DNA from: CAYZHV01 sp046541355 | GTDB taxonomy: Bacteria > Spirochaetota > Spirochaetia > DSM-27196 > Alkalispirochaetaceae | Length of the DNA: 48,709 nucleotides | Assembly (NCBI GenBank): GCA_046541355.1 | Contig: JBKHDM010000012.1 | Location: 1 to 48,709 of the forward strand | Direction: 5' to 3' | Part shown: one piece after another, positions 48,590 to 48,709 of the stretch | Layout: every line of letters begins with the position of its first letter | How positions within the stretch are numbered: position 1 is the stretch's first letter | Position numbers and translations under genes: made by a program | The notes under the pieces: generated by a model | Told to the model about the DNA's origin: nothing | What the model saw: only the letters and a program-made list of their open reading frames with translations | Database searches by the model: none

Positions 48590-48709
48590 AGCCGCGCCGG
48601 CCCGGGAGCGTTTGCCCCGAGCTGTGAAGCCGCGCCGGCCCGGGAGCGTTTGCGCCCGGCTGTGAAGCCGCGCCGGCCCGGGAGCGTTTGCCCCGAGCTG
48701 TGAAGCCGC
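48583..48709. repeat. 38-bp tandem repeat running off the window
   Basis: Units begin at 48583, 48621, 48659 and 48697, each opening with GCTGTGAAGCC and including the palindrome-rich CCGCGCCGGCCCGGG. The first unit includes the last codon and stop of viaA. At least 3.3 copies are present, with small changes in the third spacer (GCGCCCG versus GCCCCGA). Confidence 0.93.

Overview
The window reads as a high-GC, free-living spirochaete chromosome (Spirochaetaceae-like). I infer this from a DUF5312-type protein, a TP0108/BB0727-type 6-phosphofructokinase, a CheD plus soluble receptor pair, and tRNA genes without an encoded CCA. No rRNA gene, phage or CRISPR array is present. The lineage call is inference from gene content.

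Layout. 1-12.6 kb: outer-membrane and hypothetical proteins, then sugar and amino-acid metabolism (sugar nucleotidyltransferase, pgi, serC, pfkA, galE), an OmpL47-like protein, hflX and an MGMT. A 22-bp tandem repeat fills 12.67-12.82 kb. 12.8-20.97 kb: DUF5312 protein, aminotransferase, sugar-binding lipoprotein, ugpC-type ATPase, then a soluble MCP-like protein followed by cheD. 21-31.5 kb: a zone of mobile elements: one full-length insertion sequence (IS) with its transposase and three short elements of about 134 bp sharing its terminal inverted repeats. They lie between a spore-photoproduct-lyase-like operon, hom, glgP, a BamD-like lipoprotein, galK and djlA-pncB. 33.8-42.5 kb: one tightly overlapped operon for a reduced type II secretion / pseudopilus system. 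It opens with an unusual gene joining a prepilin peptidase domain to a secretin. 42.5-48.7 kb: ndk-pepF, tRNA-Cys, a Nudix hydrolase, a fourth short element, ravA-viaA, and a 38-bp tandem repeat running off the end.

Two patterns cut across the annotation. First, at about ten genes a recognisable -10 box lies 6-7 bases upstream of an ATG with no Shine-Dalgarno sequence, so these mRNAs look leaderless; this decides several starts. Second, the short inverted-repeat elements have near-constant length (132-135 bp) and conserved 18-bp ends but mostly unrelated interiors. They fill intergenic gaps completely: their ends either supply stop codons of neighbouring genes or stop 4-10 bases before a -35 box.

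Central carbon genes (pgi, pfkA, glgP, galE, galK) point to glycolytic use of glucose, galactose and stored glucan. The solute-binding lipoprotein and UgpC-type ATPase suggest ABC sugar uptake, though no permease lies in the window. CheD and the soluble receptor-like protein belong to chemotaxis.
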